From an uncultured Clostridia bacterium (GTDB taxonomy: Bacteria > Bacillota > Clostridia > TANB77 > CAG-508), in contig CALXEW010000012.1 in the NCBI GenBank assembly GCA_944387435.1, forward strand, positions 1 to 49,705: a stretch of DNA of 49,705 nucleotides. Reading direction: 5' to 3'. Shown in pieces: positions 8,517 through 16,341 of the stretch; position 1 is the stretch's first letter, and each line of letters begins with the position of its first letter. Position numbers and translations under genes: made by a program. A model generated the notes under the pieces. It worked only from the letters and a program-made list of their open reading frames with translations, did not search any database and was not told where the DNA came from.

Positions 8517-8567
8517 AAAAAAGACAGCAACAAAACCTAAAACTTAGGTCTCATCACTATCTTTTTT
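8517..8567 (-). terminator. Long hairpin with T-tract, read from the minus strand
   Basis: AAAGATAGTGATGAGACCTAA and TTAGGTTTTGTTGCTGTCTTT on the minus strand pair over about 21 positions when G-U pairs are allowed. The same bases on the plus strand would give A-C mismatches, so the RNA is presumably made from the minus strand. It is followed by TTTTTT. It may terminate transcripts from bofA or be the 3' end of a small RNA ahead of the pilin-like gene. Confidence 0.6.
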
Positions 8568-8606
8568 ATTTATATTTTCTATTTTTTTATTTATTAATAA
8601 CCTACT

Positions 8607-8629
8607 TGTGTGTGTGTGTGTGTGTGTGT
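8607..8629. repeat. (TG)n dinucleotide microsatellite
   Basis: An uninterrupted run of 11.5 TG units lies in the 8448-8770 gap between bofA and the pilin-like gene. Apart from this run, the hairpin at 8517-8567 and a small AGCC/GGCT hairpin at about 8635-8647, I see nothing else in this gap. Confidence 0.95.
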
Positions 8630-8770
8630 ACAGCCTCAAGGCTTACATGTTCTACTATTTTCATTTTTTCGTCCCTTCTCTTTTGTTTTTACTTATTATT
8701 TTTATATTGTGAAATTATTTTATCGTTTTTTTTATTAAATGTAAAGACTTTATTAGATTTTTTTACATCA

Positions 8771-9031
8771 TTATCCTACTAAAAGTTTTACAACAATTAA
8801 GCAAACTACTCCAGGAAGTCCAAGTAAACCAATTAAAATACTTGTAAAAAAATTAAGTCCTATATGAAATCCAAAATTTGCTCCTATTAGATTAATAATA
8901 AAAATTACTGCTCCACCCAATATTGAATTTAGTACTAATTTTAATATCTTCTTTATTGGTACAATAAAAATTCTACCAAATATAAAAATAAAACATATGC
9001 AAGCTAAATATGTAATAATATTAATGTCCAT
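8771..9031 (-). CDS. bofA: BofA family pro-sigma-K processing inhibitor
   Basis: Small membrane protein that in Bacillus holds the SpoIVFB protease inactive until the forespore signals, timing sigma-K activation. Two or three hydrophobic segments carry the family signature LVLNSILGGAVIFIINLIGANFGFHIGLNFFTSILIGLLGLPG across the C-terminal half. The frame is open to an upstream TTG, but the ATG at 9031 has GGAG at the right distance and gives MDINIITYL, 86 residues. A yaaL-like gene precedes it on the same strand, the arrangement found in B. subtilis. Confidence 0.88.
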   Translation of the reverse strand: MDINIITYLACICFIFIFGRIFIVPIKKILKLVLNSILGGAVIFIINLIGANFGFHIGLNFFTSILIGLLGLPGVVCLIVVKLLVG

Positions 9032-9092
9032 TTTTATCAACTCCAAACTAATTTCTTAATTAATTTTTATGATAAAAAATGGACAAATATTA

Positions 9093-9374
9093 CTAACCTA
9101 CCTCTTCTCCTAAGAATGTATATTTCTTATTATTTATCATATCTACTTCTATTCCTCTAGCTTTTGCAAGTTTTATCAAATAATCCAATTTAGCTTGATT
9201 TGCCTTTATTTGATAAGTATAATAATCTATCAACTCTTCTTTTGCGAACTCGAAATTTTTATTATTACTTTTAAGTTCCTCTCTTGTTTTTATAATTGAC
9301 TTTATTAACTCCATTTCTTTTTCCATTTCCGTCTTTTCAATTATTTTCTCTTCTCTTCTATATTCTTCTTGCAT
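9093..9374 (-). CDS. YaaL-like DUF2508 family protein
   Basis: A 93-residue, highly charged helical protein without membrane segments. The C-terminal part (LIDYYTYQIKANQAKLDYLIKLAKARG) matches the DUF2508/YaaL pattern, and the gene sits immediately upstream of bofA as in Bacillus. AAAGGAG lies six bases before the ATG at 9374. An ATG six bases further upstream would overlap that Shine-Dalgarno and is less likely. The molecular function is unknown, and the call depends on context as much as on sequence. Confidence 0.72.
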   Translation of the reverse strand: MQEEYRREEKIIEKTEMEKEMELIKSIIKTREELKSNNKNFEFAKEELIDYYTYQIKANQAKLDYLIKLAKARGIEVDMINNKKYTFLGEEVG

Positions 9375-9380
9375 AAGCAT

Positions 9381-9860
9381 CTCCTTTACTATCTTTTACT
9401 TTTGGTTTCTTATTTGTTTTTAACTTTTACTTTATATTTTATTTCTATTATATTCCATAACATATTTTTCTATTCAGAAAATAATTTTTTTCATTTATTA
9501 ATTTTTAGCCCCTCCTTTTGTCGATTTTTGTCGAACAATTTTTCTTGAAAAACCTTTAAATTTGTGCTATTATTGTAATATTATTTTCTTCATAATTTTT
9601 ATATTGATTATTTCTTTAAACTTTATAACTCGCCATTTCACAAATAACTTTTTTTATTAACTTTTTACCACTTCTATAGCCTATTATTACACATATTTTA
9701 TTTAAATTTCATCTTTTTTAATTTATCATAATTATTTAAATCTCTTTTTTATCTAATTAATTTTATTTATTTTTTATTTAATTACACATTTGAATTTTTA
9801 TTAATTTTAATCTTTATTTATCCAAAACAAAATTTATTAAAAATTTTTTATGAAAGGAAA
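9381..9860. other. AT-rich intergenic stretch
   Basis: About 480 bases between divergent genes, extremely AT-rich, with no convincing ORF or RNA. A short direct repeat TTTTTGTCGA occurs at about 9518-9535. Promoters for both flanking genes must lie here, but I could not pick them out from the background of T-runs and TATA-like strings. Confidence 0.6.
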
Positions 9861-9866
9861 ATGACT

Positions 9867-10799
9867 ATGGAAAAAAATAAACAATTAACATCATCTAAGA
9901 AGAAACTTCTATCTCCTAAAATAGATGCGGTTTTTCAAGTTCTATTTGGAGAAATTGGAAGCGAAGAAATTACAAAAGATTTTTTAAAAGCTATTTTAAA
10001 CGAAAATATAACAAGTGTAGATTTAAGCAGAAATCCTATACTCAGAAGACTAAATCCTTCTGACAAAATGGGGATTTTAGATGTTATCGCTAAAATTGAC
10101 AATAAAATTACTTGTAATATTGAAATGCAAATGGTTGATATCGGAAATATAACTGAAAGACTTTTATATTATTGGTCAAAAGCATATTCAAGAAATATAC
10201 ACAAAAGTGAAGATTATGGCTCTTTAGAAAGAACTATTGTTATTCTAATTGCAAATTTTGAAATAAAAGGACTCGAAGAACTTAAATATTTCTCTAATTG
10301 GAAAATAATAGAAACTGAAAACAGAGAAATCATATTGACAAACCTTCTAGAACTAGATATAATTGAGTTACCAAAGATTTATAAAAACAATAAACTAAAT
10401 AAAAATTTAAAACTACTTGACTGGTTACATTTTTTAGAAAATCCTGAATCAAATGAGGTGTTAAAAATTATGAAAGAAAATAAAAGTATAGAAAAAGCTA
10501 AAGAAAAACTAGAAGAAATTAGTAATGATGAAGTTATGCAAAAAATTGCTGACTGGAAAGAGTCTTATTACAGAGAGCAAGCTTCAATCAGGACTTCTGG
10601 CAGAAAGGAAGGTCTAGAAGAAGGATTAAAAGAAGGATTAAAAGAAGGGTTAAAAGAAGGGTTAAAAGAGGGATTAAAAAAAGGTAAAAAAGAAGAAAAA
10701 TTGCAAATTGCTAGAAACTTAAAAAAGAAAAATATGGATATAAACTTTATATCTGAAGTAACAGGATTATCTGTGGATGAAATTCAAAAAATTAATTAA
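9867..10799 (+). CDS. Rpn family PD-(D/E)XK nuclease / putative transposase
   Basis: Belongs to the Rpn (PF12784-type) family, DNA endonucleases linked to RecA-independent recombination. The N-terminal domain has the family start SPKIDAVFQVLFG. The nuclease core is MGILDVIAKIDN followed by CNIEMQM, giving the Asp and the E-x-Q form of the PD-(D/E)XK site. The C-terminal quarter is a charged helix with six repeats of a four-residue unit EGLK/EGLE, encoded by a 12-bp tandem repeat. The ATG at 9867 is better spaced from AAAGG than the ATG at 9861. It stands alone between long gaps, with its own terminator. Confidence 0.85.
   Translation: MEKNKQLTSSKKKLLSPKIDAVFQVLFGEIGSEEITKDFLKAILNENITSVDLSRNPILRRLNPSDKMGILDVIAKIDNKITCNIEMQMVDIGNITERLLYYWSKAYSRNIHKSEDYGSLERTIVILIANFEIKGLEELKYFSNWKIIETENREIILTNLLELDIIELPKIYKNNKLNKNLKLLDWLHFLENPESNEVLKIMKENKSIEKAKEKLEEISNDEVMQKIADWKESYYREQASIRTSGRKEGLEEGLKEGLKEGLKEGLKEGLKKGKKEEKLQIARNLKKKNMDINFISEVTGLSVDEIQKIN
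10608..10679 (+). repeat. In-frame 12-bp tandem repeat (six units)
   Basis: Six consecutive units of consensus GAAGGATTAAAA (first unit GAAGGTCTAGAA, last GAGGGATTAAAA) encode repeated EGLK in the tail of the Rpn-like protein. Copy-number change would keep the frame and alter only the length of the helix. Confidence 0.95.
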
Positions 10800-10823
10800 A
10801 TTATTATTAATAATTATTCATCA

Positions 10824-10872
10824 TAGCATAGCAAAATAAGTATTTTTACTATTTTGTTATGTTATTTTTTTA
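10824..10872 (+). terminator. Terminator of the Rpn gene
   Basis: CATAGCAAAATA and TATTTTGTTATG form a 12-bp stem (one G-U pair) followed by TTATTTTTTTA. Confidence 0.75.
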
Positions 10873-10979
10873 TTTTATTCTTTAAAACTACGATTATTTT
10901 CACCAAAATACTTGTTTTTTTCCTATTTTTATAGGATAATATATATGTATGAATTTATTTAAATGAAAGGATTTTTTAG

Positions 10980-13319
10980 ATGAAGTTTATAGATAAATTT
11001 TTAAAAGTATTAAATACTGATAGAAATACTTTTGCAACATATGTCTTAACATTAATTAGTGTATATTTAGCAGTAGATAGATTAGTAGAAATGTTACTTA
11101 TGATATTTACAGGTGTCTCTTATTCTTATTGGGGACCTATAGCATATACGTTTGCTCTTGCCTGTCCAGTATTTGCTTTTCTATTTTCTGGGCAATCAAA
11201 ATTTGCTTCATCAAAAGCAAAAAAAGTCACACTGTTTTATTTATATGTAATTGGCCTATATATTATAGCAGTTTCTATGTTTACTCAGTGGCTTAATATG
11301 GGAGCGTGGTTACTACTTCTTTCAGTTCCTAATTATGTAGAAATTATCACAGATTTTTCAGATTTAGTAACACCAGCTATGGTAAGTATATCTTTATATT
11401 TACCTCTAGCAACAATCTTTCCATTCTTCAAGAAATTATTCTTTGGTGTTAATGATAGTAAAGACCAAATACGTTCTATTTGGGATTATGGTGGAATTAG
11501 TTTAGCAAGTAAGTCAAAAGATGCAGGAGTTTATTCTTGTGAAGTTTATTTATGTAACAATACTGAAACTGGGAAATCAATTACAATACCAGAAGAGTCA
11601 AGATATCAATCATTATTTGTGTGTGGTGGCTCAGGTTCTGGAAAAACATCATTAGTATTTGAACCACTATTTGCTAGGGACTTAGAGAAAAAATACTTTT
11701 TCAAAGAAGTTTCAAAAGAAATGGGATACACTGCTTTAAAAACAGGATTAGCTGTTTTAGATGCTCCTTATGAAAATGATTACTTAAACGAAAACTTCAA
11801 TTTAAATATGTTAGTGCCAGTAGATGGAAAAGAATCTCTTTTCAAAGCTTATTTGAAAAAAATGATTTTAAGTTCGCTTGGTAATGATATAATCTATAAA
11901 AACATAGGGCTTACTCTTATGGCACCAGATTACGAAGTAATAAGTCATATGACTAACGTTTGTGATAACTTTGGTATTAAATATAATCTAATAGACCCAA
12001 ACAACTCAAATTCTGTAGGATTAAATCCTTTCGTTTATGAGGACTCTTCTAAAACCGCTACAACAATTTCTTCAGTAATAAAATCAATGTATAATACAGC
12101 ACACTCAGATAGTGACGAAGCTTATAAAGAAGATATTGTTATGCAAGCAATTGAAAATCTAGTAGTTTTATTAAAAGAAGTTTATCCTAGAATAAATGAA
12201 GGAAGACTTCCTAATATGGAAGATATGCTTAAAATGTTTACTAATTTTGAGCTAATCGAAAAAATGTGTAAAATATTAGAACGTGAAATAGAAAATGATG
12301 AATTTGCAAAAGATAAATATAAAGTATTATTAACATATTTCAAAAAGAACTTCTATAGTGATGCACCTGCAAAATCAAGTATGGAAAAATATATTTATTC
12401 AGTAATTAGTCAATTAGATAACTTACTTAGAATTCCAGGAATTAAAGGTATTTTATGTAATAGATATAATAACATAAACTTTGATGATGCACTTAGAAAT
12501 TCAGAAGTAATATTTATTTGTACAAGAAGAGGAGATTTAGGTGCTGCAGGTCATAAAGCATTTGGATTATTTTTCTTAATCACAATGCAAAACTCAGTAT
12601 TAAGACGTCCTGGAACAGAAGCTTCAAGAGTTCCTTACTTTGTTTACATTGATGAGTTCGCAGACTTCATTTGTAAAGATACTGAAGCAATGTTTACGAT
12701 GTATAGAAAATATAAAGTTGGAACAACTATTTCTACACAAAGTTTACAACAATTGGAAACACCAGAATTAGCAGTAAACTATAAAAACACTATTCTTTCT
12801 AATTGTGCAAGTAAAATATTTACTGGAAACGGCGCTTATGATGAATTAGAGTGGTGGTCTGGTGAATTTGGAAACCACAGAGAATGGGATTACGTAAATA
12901 GTATGGATATGAGCAAAATGGAATATGACCCTAAATACGGAAGCGTAAAATGGAAATACATTCCTAACTTTAAGCCTGGAAAGCTTCAAGGTTTAGGTTC
13001 AAAAGATTGTGCTTTTAAAATTAGAGGAAGTAACGGAAAGCCAGTGGTTGGTCCTGGTAAACTATCATTCTTGGAGTCAAAATATAAAGAACCTCATAAA
13101 ATTAGAACTTTTGATTTTGGAAAATACTCTGATGGAGTTACAACAGACACTGAAGATGACACTAGTAGTAAAGCTCATAGAAAATTCAATCCCAAAAATA
13201 TTAACTTTAGAGATGAGAGGAATGAAATTGACCCAATTCAAACAGATACTACAGATTCAAAATACATGTTTGACAATCAAGATGCAATTGTAGTTAATTT
13301 TAAAAAAAGAAAAAAATAG
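10980..13319 (+). CDS. VirD4/TraG-like type IV coupling ATPase (solitary)
   Basis: A 779-residue membrane-anchored P-loop ATPase of the conjugative coupling-protein family. About four hydrophobic segments fill residues 15-155. Walker A is GGSGSGKTS (216-224) and Walker B is VYIDEFADF (Asp558-Glu559), followed by a TraM-recognition-like segment with STQSLQQLE. The C-terminal 80 residues are charged and probably disordered. No relaxase, VirB4 or other mating-channel gene, integrase or attachment site is visible in the window. The gene has its own terminator and base composition like its neighbours. It could be a remnant of an integrative element or a domesticated DNA/protein pump. Confidence 0.85.
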   Translation: MKFIDKFLKVLNTDRNTFATYVLTLISVYLAVDRLVEMLLMIFTGVSYSYWGPIAYTFALACPVFAFLFSGQSKFASSKAKKVTLFYLYVIGLYIIAVSMFTQWLNMGAWLLLLSVPNYVEIITDFSDLVTPAMVSISLYLPLATIFPFFKKLFFGVNDSKDQIRSIWDYGGISLASKSKDAGVYSCEVYLCNNTETGKSITIPEESRYQSLFVCGGSGSGKTSLVFEPLFARDLEKKYFFKEVSKEMGYTALKTGLAVLDAPYENDYLNENFNLNMLVPVDGKESLFKAYLKKMILSSLGNDIIYKNIGLTLMAPDYEVISHMTNVCDNFGIKYNLIDPNNSNSVGLNPFVYEDSSKTATTISSVIKSMYNTAHSDSDEAYKEDIVMQAIENLVVLLKEVYPRINEGRLPNMEDMLKMFTNFELIEKMCKILEREIENDEFAKDKYKVLLTYFKKNFYSDAPAKSSMEKYIYSVISQLDNLLRIPGIKGILCNRYNNINFDDALRNSEVIFICTRRGDLGAAGHKAFGLFFLITMQNSVLRRPGTEASRVPYFVYIDEFADFICKDTEAMFTMYRKYKVGTTISTQSLQQLETPELAVNYKNTILSNCASKIFTGNGAYDELEWWSGEFGNHREWDYVNSMDMSKMEYDPKYGSVKWKYIPNFKPGKLQGLGSKDCAFKIRGSNGKPVVGPGKLSFLESKYKEPHKIRTFDFGKYSDGVTTDTEDDTSSKAHRKFNPKNINFRDERNEIDPIQTDTTDSKYMFDNQDAIVVNFKKRKK

Positions 13320-13330
13320 TGATATAGTAA

Positions 13331-13378
13331 AAAATAAAGCTATTAGATATAAATTTCTATAGCTTTATTTTTATTTCT
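13331..13378. terminator. Bidirectional terminator
   Basis: AAATAAAGCTAT and ATAGCTTTATTT form a 12-bp stem between the convergent coupling-ATPase and exporter genes, with T-rich sequence on both sides. Confidence 0.75.
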
Positions 13379-13388
13379 ATTTACATTT

Positions 13389-14240
13389 TTAAAATTGTAA
13401 TCCTGTTAATTGAATTATAATCCCTGATACTACTCCTATTGCATATAATAATCCAGTTATTTTTAAATTCTGTTTTATTCCTTTATTCATCTTAAATAAC
13501 ACAATTAGTCCAACACCTGCTCCAACTAACAATCCAGAAATCATTGTTGCTGCTGGAATTACATTTTCTAAATACAATTGTGTTAATATAACAGATGATG
13601 CACAGTTCGGAATTAATCCTATAATTCCTCCAAGTACTGGTCCTAATACTGGATTTGACTGGACAAATCCTTCTATTGTATCTTCCCCTACAAAATGAAT
13701 AATTGTATTTATAATAAATGTTATTATAAGTACAAATAAAAATATATTAACCGTGTGTTTTAATGCTGACTTAAATATACCATGGTCACAATGGCAATGT
13801 TCCTTTTCACATAAATCAATAATTCTTTCTTCCTCATTATCTTTTTTTCTTATCCTTAAAACAAAATCAATTATAAAACCAGCAATCATACCAATTAATA
13901 CTTTTATTCCTAATATTTTAAAAAGTGTGGCTATAGATGCTCCCTCTGAAATAAATATTGGTATCATTTCATCAGATGTAGATAAATATACAGAAATAAG
14001 TGTACCAAGTGTTATTACTCTTGCTGCATAAAGATTGGTTGCTGCAACTGAAAATCCACATTGTGGAAATGCACCTAAGACACTTCCTATTAAAGGTCCA
14101 AACTTTCCAGACTTTTTAATCGTATCTCTCGCTTTTTCACTTGTTTTATGTTCTATATATTCCATTATCAAATATGTAATAAATAAAAACGGTAATAATT
14201 TTACACTATCAATCAGTGCATCTATTATAACATCTAACAT
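13389..14240 (-). CDS. ArsP_2-type putative metal/arsenic efflux permease
   Basis: A polytopic membrane protein of 283 residues with about eight to ten hydrophobic segments in two related halves. Each half carries a Cys-containing loop motif, GAFPQCGFS (first) and GLIPNCASS (second), the hallmark of the ArsP_2 / putative 10-TM heavy-metal exporter family. A cytoplasmic loop holds a His/Cys cluster, EKEHCHCDHG, that could bind metal. Some databases label this family as a putative manganese transporter, so the substrate is uncertain. AAGGAGAG precedes the ATG. No ArsR-type regulator is adjacent. Confidence 0.8.
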   Translation of the reverse strand: MLDVIIDALIDSVKLLPFLFITYLIMEYIEHKTSEKARDTIKKSGKFGPLIGSVLGAFPQCGFSVAATNLYAARVITLGTLISVYLSTSDEMIPIFISEGASIATLFKILGIKVLIGMIAGFIIDFVLRIRKKDNEEERIIDLCEKEHCHCDHGIFKSALKHTVNIFLFVLIITFIINTIIHFVGEDTIEGFVQSNPVLGPVLGGIIGLIPNCASSVILTQLYLENVIPAATMISGLLVGAGVGLIVLFKMNKGIKQNLKITGLLYAIGVVSGIIIQLTGLQF

Positions 14241-14284
14241 ACTTCTCTCCTTTACTTAACTTTATTATAATAACATATATTTTA

Positions 14285-14323
14285 AAAAAAGTAAAGGGAA
14301 AAGCCACCTTTCTCAAGGTGGCT
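14285..14323 (-). terminator. Terminator of the GC-rich gene
   Basis: On the minus strand AGCCACCTT, GAGA loop and AAGGTGGCT form a perfect 9-bp stem followed by a T-rich tract (TTTTCCCTTTACTTTTTTT). Confidence 0.85.
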
Positions 14324-14335
14324 CCCCGGGATTCC

Positions 14336-14836
14336 CTATTCAGGGTCCTCTGCAAGAGAAACTCCATGAATCTCTTCGAGATCAGCGAGGGGGATGGAAA
14401 ATTCACCCATGTCTCTTTGGCTCCAACCACCAAAGTTGTAACCAACCTCAGTGAGTTTGCGAATTATCTCTCCACTCCCCGTATCAGTCAGGGCACTAAT
14501 CGAAAACCTAGAATCAGCAGTGACGTCATACCTATAATAGGTTACACCGTTAACAGCCAAACGATTTGACTCAAGTTCAATGAGCTCCATCATATGCCTG
14601 TGCTTATTAACGAGTTCTTCCACCTCGATTGTATAGACCTGGAAGTTGTCTCTCTTGACTTTTGGGTCAAGCTCATATCCAGCTTCTATCAGTTTCGAAG
14701 CATTTTCCTGCGTGTTGTCGGAATTCCTTACAACAACTCCGACCTTTCCTCCAATCGAATGTTCAAACATTCGAAAGTTTATACCCCTCTCGTAGAGTCT
14801 CCGCGTCTCAAGTTGCAGATTTTTTGTAATGTCCAT
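14336..14836 (-). CDS. GC-rich orphan protein with an internal duplication
   Basis: I do not recognise this 166-residue soluble protein. Its base composition is unlike everything around it (about half G+C in the 60 bases I counted, against roughly a quarter to a third in neighbours). It uses AGG, CGA and one CGG for arginine. The two halves look homologous: VGVVVRNSDN...KLIEAGY...DNFQVYTIEVEELV (residues about 32-75) and FSISALTDTG...KLTEVGY...MGEFSIPLADLEEI (about 110-158). It has its own strong promoter, an AGAAGGGAG Shine-Dalgarno and a strong terminator, so it is a self-contained unit, probably acquired by transfer. Codon 12 is CGG, which elsewhere in the window marks frameshifts. Reading CGGA as +1 here would stop within about seven codons. 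Confidence 0.75.
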   Translation of the reverse strand: MDITKNLQLETRRLYERGINFRMFEHSIGGKVGVVVRNSDNTQENASKLIEAGYELDPKVKRDNFQVYTIEVEELVNKHRHMMELIELESNRLAVNGVTYYRYDVTADSRFSISALTDTGSGEIIRKLTEVGYNFGGWSQRDMGEFSIPLADLEEIHGVSLAEDPE

Positions 14837-14879
14837 GCAGTACTTCTCCCTTCTATGATTTGCAATTCTGCATACTTAA

Positions 14880-14908
14880 ATTATACCATTTTTTTCAAGT
14901 GAGGTCAA
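14880..14908 (-). promoter_or_regulatory. Strong promoter of the GC-rich orphan gene
   Basis: Minus-strand TTGACC (14908-14903), 17-base spacer and perfect TATAAT (14885-14880), 44 bases before the ATG. Confidence 0.8.
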
Positions 14909-14919
14909 ATTATGGAAAC

Positions 14920-15489
14920 TTAATTTCTTCTATATCTACCACATACTTGACCAGTTCTACCGTTATTATTAGAATTTGGTATAACATTAATTCTAGCTGT
15001 AACACCATTGCTTCCTATATTATTACAATTATTGCTATTATTACAACAATCATTGTTACAAGAATTTTCCATGTTAGAATTAATTGTTAATAATTCATTA
15101 CTTCTTCCATTTTGACAATTACTAGATATGGTAAGTAAATTGCCATCTTCAAGATTTCCACATGTACTATTTATTGTAAGCAATTCATTTGATGTATTAT
15201 TACAATTGCAATTGTTGTTATCTCTCCTATAGCAATCACACTCTCTATTTTCTAACTTTTTTATTATTCTAGTTATTATGCAAACAATCACTGCTGTTAT
15301 ATAACTTATAATTGTATATACAATTGTTGCAATTAAAAAATTTATGTTATCAATAATAAATGTAATAACTAAAAATATAGCAAATATAATCGCTGCAACT
15401 AAAGCAGGTGATTTAAATATTTTTTGTAACGCAATAGATATAATTATTGTTGCAATTGGAAGTGCAAAAAATAATAGTAAAACATTCAT
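14920..15489 (-). CDS. Small membrane protein (DUF2651-like) with Asn/Cys-rich tail
   Basis: 189 residues. The first ~80 form three hydrophobic segments (FFALPIATIIISIALQ; LVAAIIFAIFLVITFIID; IATIVYTIISYITAVIVCII) resembling DUF2651-type proteins of Firmicutes. The remainder is a low-complexity Asn- and Cys-rich tail carrying three copies of a motif close to NELLTINSxxxN (ELLTINSTCGN, NLLTISSNCQN, ELLTINSNMEN) and clusters such as NDCCNNSNNCNN. Eleven or so cysteines in the tail suggest disulphides or metal binding if it is exposed. AAGGAGAG precedes the ATG. Function unknown, and the family match is tentative. Confidence 0.65.
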   Translation of the reverse strand: MNVLLLFFALPIATIIISIALQKIFKSPALVAAIIFAIFLVITFIIDNINFLIATIVYTIISYITAVIVCIITRIIKKLENRECDCYRRDNNNCNCNNTSNELLTINSTCGNLEDGNLLTISSNCQNGRSNELLTINSNMENSCNNDCCNNSNNCNNIGSNGVTARINVIPNSNNNGRTGQVCGRYRRN

Positions 15490-15555
15490 GACTCTTCTCT
15501 CCTTTATGTTTTACTATATTTTATGCATATTTTAATTTTTGGTTAACAAAATATA

Positions 15556-16296
15556 TTATTCATATTCTACTTTTACCAAGAACAACCCTTGTGGAGCTAG
15601 TGTCTTCCCAGCTTTTTGTCTATCTTTAGCTTCTATAATATCTTTTACTTCTTCTGGTTTTATTTTTCCAAGACCCACATCAACTAAAGTTCCTGATATT
15701 ATTCTTACCATATTATATAAAAATCCACTTCCTGTAAGTTCTATCCATATTCTTTCGTCTGGTCTTTTTATCACTTCAGCTTTATAAATTATTCTTACAC
15801 TACTTTTACTACTTGTCCCACTTGCTTTAAAAGCTTTGAAGTCATGTTCTCCCTCAAAATATTTTACAGCTTCTTTCATTCTTTCTATATCTAATTTTAT
15901 AGGAATATGAGTTTCTAAATTTCTATAAATACTACTTCCATATTTAGAATTATTTATAACATATCTATAAGTTTTCTTCTTGCAACTTAATCTACTATGA
16001 AACTTTTCATCAACTTCTTCTGCTTTTTTTATTCTAATTGAACTCTTCATGTTACTATTTATTGCAATCGGAAACTTGTCTATTGGCAATTTAGAATTTG
16101 TTTTAAAATTTGCAATTTGTCCCAGCGCATGTACCCCTCTATCAGTTCTTCCAGATGCCATTAATTCTATCTCTTCACCTGTTATTTTTTCAATTGCTTT
16201 TTCAATCGTTCCTTGTATATTTAATTTACTAGGTTGTTTTTGCCAACCATTAAAATCTTTTCCATCGTATTCTATAGTAAGCTTTATATTTCTCAT
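15556..16296 (-). CDS. truA: tRNA pseudouridine(38-40) synthase
   Basis: Converts uridines 38-40 in the anticodon arm of many tRNAs to pseudouridine. The 246-residue protein begins IKLTIEYDGKDFNGWQKQP and carries the catalytic Asp in ASGRTDRGVHALGQ. Later motifs are FHSRLSCKKKTYRY and GSGFLYNMVRIISGTLVDVG. AAGGAGTAATT precedes the ATG. It lies downstream of cdaA on the same strand but behind a terminator. Efficient anticodon-loop modification affects frame maintenance in bacteria, which is relevant to the frameshift sites noted here. Confidence 0.95.
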   Translation of the reverse strand: MRNIKLTIEYDGKDFNGWQKQPSKLNIQGTIEKAIEKITGEEIELMASGRTDRGVHALGQIANFKTNSKLPIDKFPIAINSNMKSSIRIKKAEEVDEKFHSRLSCKKKTYRYVINNSKYGSSIYRNLETHIPIKLDIERMKEAVKYFEGEHDFKAFKASGTSSKSSVRIIYKAEVIKRPDERIWIELTGSGFLYNMVRIISGTLVDVGLGKIKPEEVKDIIEAKDRQKAGKTLAPQGLFLVKVEYE

Positions 16297-16313
16297 AATT
16301 ACTCCTTCAAATT

Positions 16314-16341
16314 AAAAAGTCGCCCTTCATTTGCGACTTTT
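16314..16341 (-). terminator. Terminator between cdaA and truA
   Basis: AAAAGTCGC and GCGACTTTT form a 9-bp stem overlapping the end of cdaA, with T-runs on the minus strand. Confidence 0.7.

Noticed and set aside
8399..8782. Plus-strand ORF of 127 codons rich in Phe and Tyr
   Set aside because: It is opposite the pilin-like gene start and crosses the TG microsatellite and hairpin. Composition is typical of antisense T-rich sequence.
9381..9860. Replication origin or lost gene in the AT-rich gap
   Set aside because: No DnaA-box cluster, no dnaA or dnaN neighbour and no readable gene remnant.
10608..10679. CRISPR-like repeat array
   Set aside because: The units are directly adjacent 12-mers without spacers, inside a coding frame.
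14209..14445. Minus-strand ORF across the terminator of the GC-rich gene
   Set aside because: It overlaps the end of the GC-rich gene in another frame and runs through its terminator. It has no Shine-Dalgarno or similarity I recognise.
10980..15489. Prophage or integrative element between the Rpn gene and truA
   Set aside because: No integrase, structural, replication or relaxase genes, and no flanking direct repeats that I can see.
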